A program made the translations under genes and the position numbers. A DNA stretch of 64,000 nt from Acidimicrobiaceae bacterium (GTDB lineage: Bacteria > Actinomycetota > Acidimicrobiia > Acidimicrobiales > Aldehydirespiratoraceae). Shown here one piece after another: positions 35,210-45,277 of this stretch. How positions within the stretch are numbered: the stretch's first letter is position 1; each line of letters starts with the position of its first letter. A model generated the notes under the pieces. It saw only the letters and a program-made list of their open reading frames with translations. It was not told the origin of the DNA and made no database searches. The stretch lies in assembly GCA_026706815.1 (NCBI GenBank), contig JAPOYA010000017.1, positions 98,114-162,113 on the forward strand, read 5' to 3'.

Positions 35210-37051
35210 ATGCCCAAAGCCGTAGGTATCGATCTCGGCACCACCAACTCCGTCGTTTCTGTGCTGGAAGGCGGCGACCCTGTCGTCATCCCGAACGCAG
35301 AAGGCTCGCGCACCACCCCCTCGGTGGTCGCCTTCGCCAAAGACGGCGAGGTTCTCGTTGGTGAAGTAGCCAAACGCCAGGCCATCACGAACCCAGAGCG
35401 CACCGTCCGTTCAGTCAAGCGCAATGTCGGCACCGACTGGACCGTCGACATCGACAACAAGGCGTACACCTCCCAGGAGATCTCCGCCCGTGTGCTTATG
35501 AAGCTCAAGCGCGATGCCGAGGAATACCTCGGCGACACCGTCACGCAGGCCGTGGTCACCGTCCCCGCCTACTTCGACGACGCACAGCGCACCGCCACCA
35601 CCGAAGCCGGCCGGATCGCCGGTCTCGAGGTGCTGCGCATCATCAACGAGCCGACCGCGGCCGCTTTGGCATACGGCCTCGACAAAGAGGAGTCAGACCA
35701 GACCATCCTCGTGTTCGACCTCGGCGGCGGCACCTTCGACGTGTCGGTGCTCGAACTCGGCGACGGAGTATTTGAAGTCAAGTCGACCTCCGGCGACACC
35801 CGACTCGGCGGCGACGACTGGGACGACGCCGTCATCGAATGGCTCGCCAAGTCGTTCAAAGGCGACCATGGAGTAGACCTGAGCAAGGACCCGATGGCCG
35901 CCCAGCGGCTCAAGGAAGCTGCCGAGAAAGCCAAGATCGAACTGTCGCAGGTGCAATCGACGCAGATCAACCTGCCCTTCATCACCGCGACGGATGCAGG
36001 TCCTTTGCATCTCGACTACGAACTGACGCGAGCCAAGTTCCGCGACCTCACCTCGGACTTGCTCGACCGCTGCCGAGGCCCGTTCGAAGCGGCCATCAAG
36101 GACGCCGGCCTCACCAAGGGATCCATCGACCACGTTGTGCTCGTCGGCGGATCGACGCGCATGCCGGCGGTGGCTGAACTGGTCATGGAAATGACGGGCA
36201 AAGAACCGAACAAGACGGTCAACCCCGACGAAGTCGTCGCAATCGGCGCGGCGATCCAAGCCGGCGTGTTGAAAGGCGAAGTCAAAGACGTGCTGTTGCT
36301 CGACGTGACACCGCTCTCGCTCGGCATCGAAACCAAAGGCGGGGTGATGACCACCCTGATCGAACGCAACACCACCATCCCGACCCGCAAGAGCGAGATC
36401 TTCACGACCGCGGAGGACAACCAGCCGTCGGTCGAGATCCATGTGCTGCAAGGGGAGCGGGAGATGGCTGCCTACAACAAGACGCTCGGCAAGTTCCAAC
36501 TCGTGGACCTGCCCCCCGCCCCGCGCGGCCTGCCCCAGATCGAGGTCGTGTTCGACATCGACGCAAACGGCATCGTGCATGTGAGCGCCAAGGACAAGGC
36601 CACCAACAAAGAGCAGTCGATGACCATCACCGGCCAGAGCTCACTGGACTCCGACGCCATCGATCAGATGGTCAAAGACGCTGAGCTTCATGCCGAAGAG
36701 GACCGCAAGCGCAAAGAAGAGGCCGAGGTCCGCAACACCGCCGACACCCTCGTCTACCAGACCGAGAAGCTGCTCCAAGATCAGGCCGACGCGGTCAGCG
36801 ACGACGAGAAGGAGGCCATCGAAGCCAAGCTGGCCGATGTGCGCTCCGCTCTGGAAGGCGCCGACGTTGAAGCCATCAAGAGCGCAACCGAAGCCCTGAT
36901 GACGGCCAGCCAGGAATTCGGTCAACGCCTCTACGAAGCAGCGGCACAGGCCGAACGCGAGTCCGCAGCCGCCGAGTCGACTCCCGACGACGACGAAGTT
37001 GTCGATGCCGAGATCATCGACGAGGACGACGCCGACAGCCGGGCATCGTGA
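35210..37051 (+). CDS. dnaK: Chaperone DnaK (Hsp70)
   Basis: 613 residues. The ATPase domain has [11 protein letters not shown] (~5-15), the connect/adenosine motifs [12 protein letters not shown] (~168-179) and [12 protein letters not shown] (~308-319). The peptide-binding part has [17 protein letters not shown]. The C-terminus is the acidic [12 protein letters not shown] tail that is usual in bacteria. It folds and holds client proteins with GrpE and DnaJ. The stop overlaps the grpE GTG by 4 bases. No strong Shine-Dalgarno is seen before the ATG. Confidence 0.97.
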   Translation: MPKAVGIDLGTTNSVVSVLEGGDPVVIPNAEGSRTTPSVVAFAKDGEVLVGEVAKRQAITNPERTVRSVKRNVGTDWTVDIDNKAYTSQEISARVLMKLKRDAEEYLGDTVTQAVVTVPAYFDDAQRTATTEAGRIAGLEVLRIINEPTAAALAYGLDKEESDQTILVFDLGGGTFDVSVLELGDGVFEVKSTSGDTRLGGDDWDDAVIEWLAKSFKGDHGVDLSKDPMAAQRLKEAAEKAKIELSQVQSTQINLPFITATDAGPLHLDYELTRAKFRDLTSDLLDRCRGPFEAAIKDAGLTKGSIDHVVLVGGSTRMPAVAELVMEMTGKEPNKTVNPDEVVAIGAAIQAGVLKGEVKDVLLLDVTPLSLGIETKGGVMTTLIERNTTIPTRKSEIFTTAEDNQPSVEIHVLQGEREMAAYNKTLGKFQLVDLPPAPRGLPQIEVVFDIDANGIVHVSAKDKATNKEQSMTITGQSSLDSDAIDQMVKDAELHAEEDRKRKEEAEVRNTADTLVYQTEKLLQDQADAVSDDEKEAIEAKLADVRSALEGADVEAIKSATEALMTASQEFGQRLYEAAAQAERESAAAESTPDDDEVVDAEIIDEDDADSRAS

Positions 37052-37674
37052 GCGACCTCGACGAACCGGACGCCTCCGGCGTGCTACAGCCCGAAGCCGA
37101 CCCCGCTCCGTCCGACGCAGCCCCGCCCGAGGGCGAAGCTGACGGCGAGGCGGGGTCCGGGGCTGAAGCTGAGGCGAAGGCTGCGGCTGAGCCGGAACCC
37201 GAGCCCGCGCAGGAACTCGACGCCGGGCAGGAGCCGGAGCCGCCACCGGAACGGTCGCCGGAGGAACTGCTCGCCGCAGAACGAGACCAGTACCTGAGCG
37301 ACCTGCAACGGGTCACCGCTGAGTTCGCCAACTTCCGCAAACAGACTGACAAACGCAACGCGGAGACAGTGCGACAAGCAGCCGCCCGAGTGATGCAGGC
37401 GATCCTGCCGGTGCTCGACGCCTGCGACGCCGCTGCACTGCAACAGGTGGAAGGCGTCGAGCCGATAGCAGCCCAGCTCCGCGGCGTCCTCGAAGCCCAG
37501 GGCCTTGAAGTCATCGACCAGACCGAGGCGTTCGACCCGAACCGGCATGAGGCCGCGATGAGCGAACCCGGCGACGAAGACCAGGATGAGCCCATGGTCT
37601 CGGAGGTGCTGCGCACCGGTTACGCCTTCAATGGCAGGGTGTTGCGAGCAGCAATGGTCCGGGTCAAGGGGTGA
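37048..37674 (+). CDS. grpE: Nucleotide exchange factor GrpE
   Basis: 208 residues from GTG 37048, overlapping the dnaK stop. The first ~75 residues are Glu/Ala/Pro-rich and disordered. The coiled coil begins [22 protein letters not shown] (read in parts, ~75-97), and the beta-wing ends [23 protein letters not shown], both GrpE signatures. It releases ADP from DnaK. The acidic N-terminal extension is longer than in E. coli GrpE but common in actinobacteria. Confidence 0.93.
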   Translation: MSDLDEPDASGVLQPEADPAPSDAAPPEGEADGEAGSGAEAEAKAAAEPEPEPAQELDAGQEPEPPPERSPEELLAAERDQYLSDLQRVTAEFANFRKQTDKRNAETVRQAAARVMQAILPVLDACDAAALQQVEGVEPIAAQLRGVLEAQGLEVIDQTEAFDPNRHEAAMSEPGDEDQDEPMVSEVLRTGYAFNGRVLRAAMVRVKG

Positions 37675-37722
37675 TGGCGAACCGATAGCCCGATCCGCGA
37701 TACAACTTGAGGAGGTGATTTG

Positions 37723-38829
37723 GTGACCGAATACGAAAAGGAGTGGTTCGAGAAGGACTACTACGCGATTCTCGGCGTCACCGAAAGCGCCTCTGGCAAG
37801 GAGATCAAAAGCAAATATCGGAAGCTGGCGCGGGAACTCCACCCCGACGCCAATCCCGGCGATGCCAGTGCGGAAGGGCGTTTCAAGGAAGTATCAGCCG
37901 CCTACGACGTGATCGGCGACGAAGACAAGCGAGCCCGCTACGACGAAGTGCGCAAAATGGGCCCGATCGGATCCATGTTCGGAGGCGGCCCCGGTCCCGG
38001 ACCAGGTGACTTCAACGTCGGCATGCATGACATCGGCGACCTGCTCGGTGGTCTGTTCAACCGCGGCGGCCGCTCCAGAGGCGGGCCGGGTGCAGCCCAA
38101 GGTCAACGCGGCAACGACATAGAAGTCGACCTCACGCTGGACTTCGACGATGCAGTCAACGGTATCGAGACTGCCATCAGCCTCACCAGCGAAGCGACAT
38201 GCTCAGGGTGCGGTGGAACTGGGTCAGAACCCGGATCGGCGCCCAGCAAATGCGAATCCTGCGACGGCAAAGGCGTACACGATGAGAATCAGGGACTGTT
38301 CTCGTTCAGTCGGCCCTGCCAGAGCTGCGGCGGCCGCGGCTCGGTGATCTCATCGCCCTGCACGACGTGCCGTGGATCAGGATCCGAAGTAAGGCCCCGC
38401 GAAGTCAAAGTGCGTATCCCGGCAGGTGTCAAGACCGGCCAGAAGATTCGGCTCAAGAAGCGCGGTGCTCCGGGATGGGCCGGTGGCCCCCCCGGTGATC
38501 TGTTCGTCCACGTCAACGTGAAACAACACGAACTGTTCGGCAGATCCGGCAAAGACCTGACGCTCGAAGTGCCCATCACCTTCTCCGAGGCGGCGCTCGG
38601 CGCCAACGTGAAAGTGCCTGCACTCAACGGTGAAGTCGTCAAGATCCGGATCCCGCCAGGGACAGTGCCCGGAAAGACGTTCCGGCTCAAGGGCCGAGGC
38701 GGAGCAGGCGATCTGCTGGTCACCGTTGCCGTCGCTGTGCCCCAAGAACTGAGCACTCAACAACGTGAAGCGGTTGAAGCGTTCGCCGAAGCCACAACCG
38801 ATTCACCACGCGCCCACCTCGGCGTCTGA
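37723..38829 (+). CDS. dnaJ: Co-chaperone DnaJ (type I)
   Basis: 368 residues from GTG 37723, with a strong AGGAGGTGA just upstream; a TTG at 37720 is in frame. The J domain has YRKLARELHPDANPGD with the HPD motif. A Gly-rich segment (~80-125) follows. Four zinc-finger repeats are present: CSGCGGTG, CESCDGKG, CQSCGGRG and CTTCRGSG. The C-terminal client-binding domain has PPGDLFVHVNVKQHELFGR. It delivers substrates to DnaK and triggers its ATPase. Confidence 0.96.
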   Translation: MTEYEKEWFEKDYYAILGVTESASGKEIKSKYRKLARELHPDANPGDASAEGRFKEVSAAYDVIGDEDKRARYDEVRKMGPIGSMFGGGPGPGPGDFNVGMHDIGDLLGGLFNRGGRSRGGPGAAQGQRGNDIEVDLTLDFDDAVNGIETAISLTSEATCSGCGGTGSEPGSAPSKCESCDGKGVHDENQGLFSFSRPCQSCGGRGSVISSPCTTCRGSGSEVRPREVKVRIPAGVKTGQKIRLKKRGAPGWAGGPPGDLFVHVNVKQHELFGRSGKDLTLEVPITFSEAALGANVKVPALNGEVVKIRIPPGTVPGKTFRLKGRGGAGDLLVTVAVAVPQELSTQQREAVEAFAEATTDSPRAHLGV

Positions 38830-38847
38830 GAGAAAGGAGACACAACC

Positions 38848-39231
38848 ATGGACCAGGAACGATTCCATCGAGCGGTGTATGTGATCTCTGTTGCCGCGGA
38901 GCTTGCAGGTGTGCATCCACAGACGCTGCGGATTTATGAGCGCAAAGGACTCGTCGATCCAGCGCGCACAGGAGGCGGCAGCCGGCGCTACAGCGACGCG
39001 GACATCGCTTTGCTGCAACGGATCTCGGATCTGACCGACGAGGGCTTGAACCTCGCCGGCGTGAAACGGGTGCTCAAGCTCGAAGCCCGCGTGGCCCAGC
39101 TGGAGGCCGCGTTGCAGCAGGTCCAGAGCGACGCCTCTGCGGCTGTCGATGAAGTGCACCGCCAATACCGCCGGGATCTGGTTCCGCTCCACCAGAGCGT
39201 CACGATCTTCAAGTCGCCATCGAAGAAATAG
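38848..39231 (+). CDS. hspR: Heat-shock repressor HspR (MerR family)
   Basis: 127 residues. It has the MerR winged HTH: VYVISVAAELAGVHPQTLRIYERKGLVDP, then GGSRRYSDADIALLQRI, and a coiled coil (VKRVLKLEARVAQLEAALQQV). GAAAGGAG lies just upstream. HspR binds HAIR sites together with DnaK and represses the operon when DnaK is free. Its place as fourth gene after dnaJ is the standard actinobacterial order. Confidence 0.94.
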   Translation: MDQERFHRAVYVISVAAELAGVHPQTLRIYERKGLVDPARTGGGSRRYSDADIALLQRISDLTDEGLNLAGVKRVLKLEARVAQLEAALQQVQSDASAAVDEVHRQYRRDLVPLHQSVTIFKSPSKK

Positions 39232-39378
39232 GTTTGTAACAGCCCTTGCGCTGGTCCGACGGATCCGCTCGCAGCGACCCGCCAGCGTTGTTCGGGCTAG
39301 TGCTGATCCGGCCTGTGGCTCTCGCCGGCGCATGAGCGGAACGGTGCTGGCATGTCGGCTCTGCTTGACTACTCTTAT

Positions 39379-39401
39379 TTGTAAGGTAATGTTACTAACA
39401 A
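39379..39401 (+). promoter_or_regulatory. Imperfect palindrome before the ROK regulator
   Basis: A 23-base imperfect palindrome begins TTGTAAGG and ends CTAACAA, finishing directly at the ATG at 39403. It is AT-rich in a GC-rich setting. It resembles operators of NagC/Mlc-type ROK regulators in being AT-rich and symmetric, so autoregulation is plausible. The placement would block initiation if bound. Confidence 0.4.
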
Positions 39402-39402
39402 T

Positions 39403-40596
39403 ATGAGCAAGCAACTGGGTTCAGGTGTTCTAAGGCTGCTCAGCGGCCAGCGGATTGTCGACGCACTGTTCGAGTCGCACCCCCGAAGAATGTCGAGGGC
39501 CGGGATCGCCCGAGCCACCGGCCTTTCCAAACCAACCGTGTCTGCGCTCGTTGCCGACATGGAGTCCGCCGGGTTGGTCCGAATCGCCCACGACAGCCCG
39601 AAGTCTGGTTCGATCGGCCGCCCGGCTGCTCTCTACGAACTGGTCCCGATGGTTAGGCACTCGGTTGTTGCCGACATCGGCGCCACCAAGATGTTGGTCG
39701 GCATCACCGACTTGGTCGGCAACTTGGTCATCGAGCGCGAGATCGAAACGGGTCCCGATGCCCAGACCGCTCTGGAGCGTCTCATCGGGACGTCGACAGA
39801 GATGCTTCGTGGCGTCGACGGCCCCTGTAGCGGTGTGTCCATCGGAGTGCCTGGCATATACCGACGTGACCGCGACCGCGTGGAACAGGCCCTCAACCTC
39901 CCTGGATTCGACGGGTTGGCGCTGCACGCGTTCCTTGCCGAACACATGGTCGGCCGCATCCATATCGAGAACGACGTCAATCTGGCGGCGTTGGGTGAAT
40001 TGACCCAAATGAGCGCTGAACAGCCCGAGGGCGACTTCGCGGCGGTCTCCGTCGGCACGGGCATCGGTATGGGAATGGTGGTCGGAGGAGACCTCTACCG
40101 GGGCGGAACCGGATCTGCGGGCGAGCTCGGCTCGTTGCTGTTGTCACTGCCTGCCTCTGGCGAGGTGCCGGTCACCCTTGAGGATGTGGCATCCGCTCCC
40201 TCGATTCGCAAGCTGTTCGGACGGGCAATCGAGGACGGGCGCCACTCCAGACTCGATCCCGGCGCGGACGTGCCGGAGATATTCGAAGCAGTCAGCGAGG
40301 GCGACGATGCGGCGCGGTCGGTGCTCAACGAGGTGGCAGGAGCTATGGCTCTGGCGGTGTCGCACCTGTGTCTGATCGCGGATCCAAAGCGTGTGGTCTT
40401 CGGCGGAGGCGTCGGCAGCAACCCGGTGTTCGTGGACGCAGTTCGGCAACGCCTCTACCGGTTGGTCGACTCGCCGCCGGGGCTTGCAGCATCCACTCTG
40501 GGCCGCAGGGCGGCTCTGGTAGGAGCAGCGTCGATGTCGCTGCGTTCCATGCGGGAATCCTTGGTCGCGGAGATCTTGGGAGAGCAGCAGAGATGA
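39403..40596 (+). CDS. ROK-family transcriptional regulator
   Basis: 397 residues. The N-terminal winged HTH has MSRAGIARATGLSKPTVSALVADMESAGLV (read in parts, ~29-58). The ROK sugar-kinase-like domain has VVADIGATKMLVGITDL (~86-102), VSVGTGIGMGMVVGGDLYRGGTG (~214-236) and FGGGVGSNPVF near the end. The zinc cluster CxCGxxGCxE usual in ROK proteins is absent: GELGSLLLSLPASGE takes its place. It probably represses this operon until a sugar ligand binds. The stop overlaps the next start (ATGA). Confidence 0.88.
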   Translation: MSKQLGSGVLRLLSGQRIVDALFESHPRRMSRAGIARATGLSKPTVSALVADMESAGLVRIAHDSPKSGSIGRPAALYELVPMVRHSVVADIGATKMLVGITDLVGNLVIEREIETGPDAQTALERLIGTSTEMLRGVDGPCSGVSIGVPGIYRRDRDRVEQALNLPGFDGLALHAFLAEHMVGRIHIENDVNLAALGELTQMSAEQPEGDFAAVSVGTGIGMGMVVGGDLYRGGTGSAGELGSLLLSLPASGEVPVTLEDVASAPSIRKLFGRAIEDGRHSRLDPGADVPEIFEAVSEGDDAARSVLNEVAGAMALAVSHLCLIADPKRVVFGGGVGSNPVFVDAVRQRLYRLVDSPPGLAASTLGRRAALVGAASMSLRSMRESLVAEILGEQQR

Positions 40597-41840
40597 CCAC
40601 TGCGTCTCGGGTCGCGAGCGCTGTCGACGGCGAAGCGCTTGTAGAACTGGTACGCGAAGCAGTTCGGATTCCCAGTGTCACGCCTCACGAACGGGACTTC
40701 GCCCTCTGGGTCTTCGACCGGATTGAGGAGTCCCAGGTGTTTGATGAGTGCGAACTTGTGGAGTGCGAGCCGAATCGACCCAACGTCCATGGTACAGCAG
40801 GGGGCGACTCGGGACGGTCGTTGCTGTTGGCCGGACATCTCGACACGGTGGCGACCGAGGACTGGACAGAGCATTGGCGGGGAACCGATCGCGAGGACCC
40901 TTTCGCCTCGCCAATCATCGACGGAGCCATCTGGGGTCGCGGGGTCGCGGACCAAAAAGCAGGGATATGCGCCATTATTGAGGCGATTCGGGCATTCGAC
41001 AGGGCTGGCCTGCGACCCGCTGGCAAGGTGTCGACGCTGTTCGTGTGCGACGAAGAGTCGGGTCAGCCCGGCAGTGGTGTATCCGCGGGGATGCGAGCCG
41101 CGGTTGCGGGCCGTTCCGGGAAACGGCCCGAAGCGGACTTCGCCATCTATACGGAGCCGACGACCTCGGCGATCTACACGGCTCAGATGGGATTCCTGAT
41201 CGCCGATATCGCATACAACGGCGTGTCTGCGTACTTCGGGCGTCCTGAGCTGGGTGTGGACGCTCTCAAAGCCGGCCACAGCCTGCTAGCGAGGCTGTGG
41301 CGCCATTCTGAGGAACTAGTTTCGAGTGTTGCTGCGCATGACTTGCTTGGAGAGGCGTTCCTGCTGGTCACCTCGGTGATGTCGGGAGGAAACATCGCGG
41401 TGCCGGGACGTTTCGAACTGTCACTGATCCGCAAGGTGCTCCCCGGTGAGAACCTCGACACAGCGGGCGAGCAGATCGCCGCTATCGCGCAGGAGGTTGC
41501 CGACGAACACTCAGTGGACTGCACGGTAGAGTTCAGCGCGCCGCGGGACCACCGTTTCGGGGGCACACCCGACGAACTGGACCTCGACCATCCGGGGGTG
41601 GAAGCGCTGGCCCGGTCGATTGAACAGGTCACCGAAAAGAATGCCCGCGTCGAGGGCGCCCCCTACTGGTCGGAGAAGCCGTTTCTGCGAGAACTCGGGA
41701 TTCCCAGCGTGTACTTCGCGCCGGGAGACATTTCTCACTGCCATACGCCATTCGAGCGGCTCGCCATCGATGAGCTGGTGACAGCCACGCGGACGCTCGC
41801 CCATTTCATCGCGGAGTGGTGCGGCGCTGTTGATCCATAA
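40593..41840 (+). CDS. M20-family amidohydrolase/deacylase
   Basis: 415 residues from ATG 40593. Metal ligands lie in LLAGHLDTV (~72-80), GRGVADQKAG (~107-116) and VCDEESGQPGSG (~145-156); dimerisation-domain and C-terminal parts follow, with CHTPFERLAIDEL supplying the last His. The set is that of ArgE/DapE/CPG2 enzymes, which cleave N-acyl or peptide bonds at amino acids. In this operon it may deacylate an N-acyl amino sugar or cleave a sugar-linked amino acid; this is inference from context. ORF overlap with the ROK gene is 4 bases. Confidence 0.85.
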   Translation: MTTASRVASAVDGEALVELVREAVRIPSVTPHERDFALWVFDRIEESQVFDECELVECEPNRPNVHGTAGGDSGRSLLLAGHLDTVATEDWTEHWRGTDREDPFASPIIDGAIWGRGVADQKAGICAIIEAIRAFDRAGLRPAGKVSTLFVCDEESGQPGSGVSAGMRAAVAGRSGKRPEADFAIYTEPTTSAIYTAQMGFLIADIAYNGVSAYFGRPELGVDALKAGHSLLARLWRHSEELVSSVAAHDLLGEAFLLVTSVMSGGNIAVPGRFELSLIRKVLPGENLDTAGEQIAAIAQEVADEHSVDCTVEFSAPRDHRFGGTPDELDLDHPGVEALARSIEQVTEKNARVEGAPYWSEKPFLRELGIPSVYFAPGDISHCHTPFERLAIDELVTATRTLAHFIAEWCGAVDP

Positions 41841-41861
41841 CTGGACCCAAAGGAGGGGACC

Positions 41862-43037
41862 ATGAAAACAACCAAGAATAAGAAGCCCAAGTGGCTGTTG
41901 TTCGTGTCTCTGGTGGCTGTGTTCGCAGTCTTCGCTGCGGCATGCGGCGATGACGACGAAACCTCGTCAGCGACCACTACCACCACTGCCGCGCCTGATT
42001 CCGAACCGGCACCCGACCCAGAACCGGCACCCGAGCCGCCCATGACTCAGGGACCAGGTGGTGAGCAGGCTGTGCCGGCAAGCGAAATTGGACTCGACGA
42101 CGCCGAGATCGCTGAAGTGCAGGCGGGCGGTTACACCGCCGCGTTGCTGTGGCACACATCCGGGGCTTTCACTGATGCAGTGAGCCAAGGGGCCCGCGAC
42201 GCGTTCGCGGAACTCGGGATTGAGGTGATCGCGGAGACCGACGCTGGTTTCGACGCAGCTCAGCAGGCCAATGATGTGGAAACGGTCATGGCTCAGAACC
42301 CAGACATCATCATCAGTCTGGCAATCGGCCCCGATGCGGGCGCCGAGGCTTTCCGCCCGGCAGTAAACGCCGGTGTGTCGCTCGTGTTCTTGTCCAACGT
42401 TCCCCAGGGCTACGTCCATGGAGAAGACTATGTCGGCATCGTGACCGACGACCTTGCGGCAATGGGCATCACTGCGGCCGATCTGCTCGCGGACGCCCTT
42501 GGCGGTCAAGGCAAAGTGGGTTTCATCTTCCACGACGCCGCCTACTACGTGACCAACCAGCGAGACCAGGCTTTCAAGTCTTGGATCGAGATCAACTACC
42601 CGGACATGGAGATAGTTGCCGAGCAGGGGTTGGCCGACCCGGCCGCCGCTGAGGAGATCGCCTCTGCGCTGCTCACCCGCAACCCCGACCTCGACGGTAT
42701 CTACGCTCCGTGGTCAGCGGGCCCCGCCGATGGCGTCATTGCCGCGCTGCGTGCAGCCGGCGCTTCCGATGTGGCGGTCGTGACCATGGATCTCGATACC
42801 AACGTGTCACTCGACATGGTTGAAGGAGGCAATGTCGTCGGCATCGCCGCCGACGAGGCGTACAACCTCGGACGCACCATGGCCCTCGAGGGCGCCTACG
42901 GAGTTATAGGCAAATCGGCACCCGCTTTTGTGGTGGTGCCGGCCATTGGAGTCACGGGCGACAATATTGTGGAAGGGTATCGGCAGTCGCTGGCCGACGA
43001 TCCCCCACAGGAGGTTCTGGACGCCCTCGGCGGCTGA
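41862..43037 (+). CDS. Ribose-type sugar ABC importer, binding lipoprotein
   Basis: 391 residues. The lipoprotein signal ends FAVFAAACGDD (Cys ~27), followed by a Thr/Pro/Glu linker (~35-65). The domain (~80-385) is periplasmic-binding type 1 (RbsB-like): AQNPDIIISLAIGPDAG, GVSLVFLSNVPQG, DVAVVTMDLDTN and a closing EVLDALGG. An AGGAGG sits 7 bases before the ATG. It captures a sugar at the membrane surface for the permease that follows. Ligand identity is not readable. Confidence 0.9.
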   Translation: MKTTKNKKPKWLLFVSLVAVFAVFAAACGDDDETSSATTTTTAAPDSEPAPDPEPAPEPPMTQGPGGEQAVPASEIGLDDAEIAEVQAGGYTAALLWHTSGAFTDAVSQGARDAFAELGIEVIAETDAGFDAAQQANDVETVMAQNPDIIISLAIGPDAGAEAFRPAVNAGVSLVFLSNVPQGYVHGEDYVGIVTDDLAAMGITAADLLADALGGQGKVGFIFHDAAYYVTNQRDQAFKSWIEINYPDMEIVAEQGLADPAAAEEIASALLTRNPDLDGIYAPWSAGPADGVIAALRAAGASDVAVVTMDLDTNVSLDMVEGGNVVGIAADEAYNLGRTMALEGAYGVIGKSAPAFVVVPAIGVTGDNIVEGYRQSLADDPPQEVLDALGG

Positions 43038-43062
43038 GCCAACTTGATTTGAGGAACCCATC

Positions 43063-44064
43063 GTGAACCGGGAACTGCGCGCCGCAGTTTTCCTGCCCTC
43101 AGGGGCGCGTGCGCGGATTGCAGGTTGGAAACAGGGTGTCGAATTGCGCCATTACGTGGTGTACGCGGCCGCGGCGCTCATATTCCTGCTGTTCGTTGTG
43201 TTCCTGCGCGACGATGGGTTCCTCACTTCCTCCAATCTCATCAACATCGGGCGCCAGTCAGCGCCGATTGCCGTTATGGCGGTGGGAATGTCCTTTGCCT
43301 TGGCGTCCTCGGAGATCGACCTGTCGGTCGGCTCCGTTGCCGCTCTGTCATCGTTGGTAGCGGCGGAGGTTGTGGGCGGTCACGGATTCGTCGCCGGCAC
43401 TGTGGCTGCGTTGGCTGTGGGCGCAAGCATCGGACTGGTCAACGGGTTCATCACCGTCAAAGTGCGCATCCCTTCATTTCTTGTCACGCTGGGGATGCTC
43501 GGGATCGTCAGTGGAATCGCCCGAAACATGAACAACCTCCAGTCGTTGCCGATACGCAACGACGCCTTCCGCGAGGTCTTCGGCTCGGGTTCGGTTGGTC
43601 CGGTGTCTTCGCTGCTTGTTTGGACGGCAGTGGTCGGGCTTCTGGGGCATCTCGCTCTACATCAGCTGAGGTGGGGTCGCCATGTGCTGTCCGTGGGCTC
43701 CGATCGTTCCGCGGCCAAGGCGCTCGGCATCAATATCGACCGAGTCCGGATATCAGCCCTTGTCGTGAGTGCCGCGGCCGCCTCCTTCGCGGGAGTACTG
43801 CTGGCCAGCAGGCTCGCCATCGGACGCCACGACCTCGGAGAGAACTTGTTGCTGACAGTGATAGCAGCCGTCGTGATCGGAGGCACCAACCTCTTTGGTG
43901 GACGAGCCTCTGTGGCGGGTGCTGTCGCCGGGTCTGTAGTAATGGCGATGCTGAACAACGGCCTGATCCTGATGGGCCTGAGGGTTTCGGACCAACTGAT
44001 CGCCCGGGGAGTGATCATCATCCTGGCCGTGTCGCTGAGTATGCGAGAACAGAAAGAGAGCTGA
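43063..44064 (+). CDS. Ribose-type sugar ABC permease
   Basis: 333 residues from GTG 43063. It is polytopic, with the RbsC/BPD_transp_2 signatures ASSEIDLSVGSVAALSS (~84-100), GLVNGFITVKVRIPSFLVTLGML (read in parts, ~125-147) and TVIAAVVIGGTNLFGGRASV (~265-284). It probably forms a homodimer channel with the downstream ATPase. The preceding binding protein gene is 25 bases away. The next gene starts 1 base after its stop. Confidence 0.92.
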   Translation: MNRELRAAVFLPSGARARIAGWKQGVELRHYVVYAAAALIFLLFVVFLRDDGFLTSSNLINIGRQSAPIAVMAVGMSFALASSEIDLSVGSVAALSSLVAAEVVGGHGFVAGTVAALAVGASIGLVNGFITVKVRIPSFLVTLGMLGIVSGIARNMNNLQSLPIRNDAFREVFGSGSVGPVSSLLVWTAVVGLLGHLALHQLRWGRHVLSVGSDRSAAKALGINIDRVRISALVVSAAAASFAGVLLASRLAIGRHDLGENLLLTVIAAVVIGGTNLFGGRASVAGAVAGSVVMAMLNNGLILMGLRVSDQLIARGVIIILAVSLSMREQKES

Positions 44065-44065
44065 G

Positions 44066-45277
44066 GTGTTCCTTCGGTCCCTTCTCCAGCACAACCCCCG
44101 TTTTGTCGAGGCGGCGGTCGCGCTTCACCAGGCCGGGCAACTGCCGCCGAACAGTTGTGTGCTCGACCTTGACACGATCGAGGCCAACACCGCTTTGTTG
44201 TGCGGTCGGGCGCACGATCTGGACCTGGCCGTGTACGCAATGACCAAGCAGATCGGTCGAGCGCCGGGTGCGATCGGCGCGATAGCGCGCGGCGGTGCGG
44301 ACGGATTCGTAGCCGTCGACATGGCGTGTGCACGACCGATTGCCCGAACTGGTCACAGGCTCGGCCATCTCGGCCATTTGGTTCAAGTCCCCAGAGCCGA
44401 GGCGGCTGAGGCCGCCGGCCTGGAGCCCGACTATTGGACGGTTTTCTCGGCGAACAAAGCCGTTGAGGCCGCCTCAGCGGCCAATGCTCGCGGGTTTTCG
44501 CAGCGACTGTTGGTGCGGGTCTGTGAGCCGGGCGACGAGTTCTACCCCGGCCATGAGGGCGGTGTCCTGTTGGACGATCTGGCCGCCATGATCGATCACA
44601 TCGCCTCGCTGCACAGCGCAGAGTTCGCCGGACTCACAACGTTTCCTGCGTTGCTCTATTCTTCCGACACGGGATCGGTCCGCAAGACGCGCAACGTTGA
44701 AACCCTGGCCCGGGCCGCGGACATCGCCAGCCGACATCCGGCGAGTCCCGAGAATCTGGAGATCAATCTGCCTGGGACCACCTCGACTGAGGTTCTCGGC
44801 CTGTTGGCGGACTCCGGCGGCACCCAGGTTGAACCGGGACATGGTTTGACCGGCACGACTCCGTTGCATGCAGTGTGTGACCTGCCGGAGCGAGCAGCGG
44901 TGTTGTACCTGAGCGAGGTGGCCCATATCCATCAAGGGGTGCCGTTCTGTTTCGGCGGTGGGCTCTATATCGATCCAGTGTTCGGTGACTATGAGGTACG
45001 GGCCGTGGTGGCACACGACCCGTCTGAGATCTTGACTGACCCGGTGCCTGTGGAGATGCCGCATTCCGCTGCGATCGACTACTACGCCAAGCTCCGCCCC
45101 ACCGAACAGCGAACCGTGTCGGAGGGCGCGACGGTGGTGTTCGGCTTCCGCGTGCAAGCCTTTGTCACGAGGGCCTTCGTGGTAGCGATTGAAGGCGCAT
45201 CGACAGACAGGCCTCGGGTAGCGGGAGTGTGGAACGGCTTCGGCGACCCCGTTGTGTTCGGCGGTGTGCCGCGATGA
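44066..45277 (+). CDS. YhfX-like PLP-dependent racemase/lyase
   Basis: 403 residues. The N-terminal domain is an alanine-racemase-type barrel: VLDLDTIEANTALL (~33-46), YAMTKQIGR with the Schiff-base Lys (~57-65), VEPGHGLTGTTPLH (~260-273) and a C-terminal beta domain ending near GFGDPVVFGG. This fits the YhfX branch of fold III PLP enzymes, whose reaction is not established. Its presence in a sugar-import operon is unusual. It may act on a D-amino acid or amino sugar released by the M20 hydrolase. Overlaps the ABC ATPase start by 4 bases. Confidence 0.75.
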   Translation: MFLRSLLQHNPRFVEAAVALHQAGQLPPNSCVLDLDTIEANTALLCGRAHDLDLAVYAMTKQIGRAPGAIGAIARGGADGFVAVDMACARPIARTGHRLGHLGHLVQVPRAEAAEAAGLEPDYWTVFSANKAVEAASAANARGFSQRLLVRVCEPGDEFYPGHEGGVLLDDLAAMIDHIASLHSAEFAGLTTFPALLYSSDTGSVRKTRNVETLARAADIASRHPASPENLEINLPGTTSTEVLGLLADSGGTQVEPGHGLTGTTPLHAVCDLPERAAVLYLSEVAHIHQGVPFCFGGGLYIDPVFGDYEVRAVVAHDPSEILTDPVPVEMPHSAAIDYYAKLRPTEQRTVSEGATVVFGFRVQAFVTRAFVVAIEGASTDRPRVAGVWNGFGDPVVFGGVPR

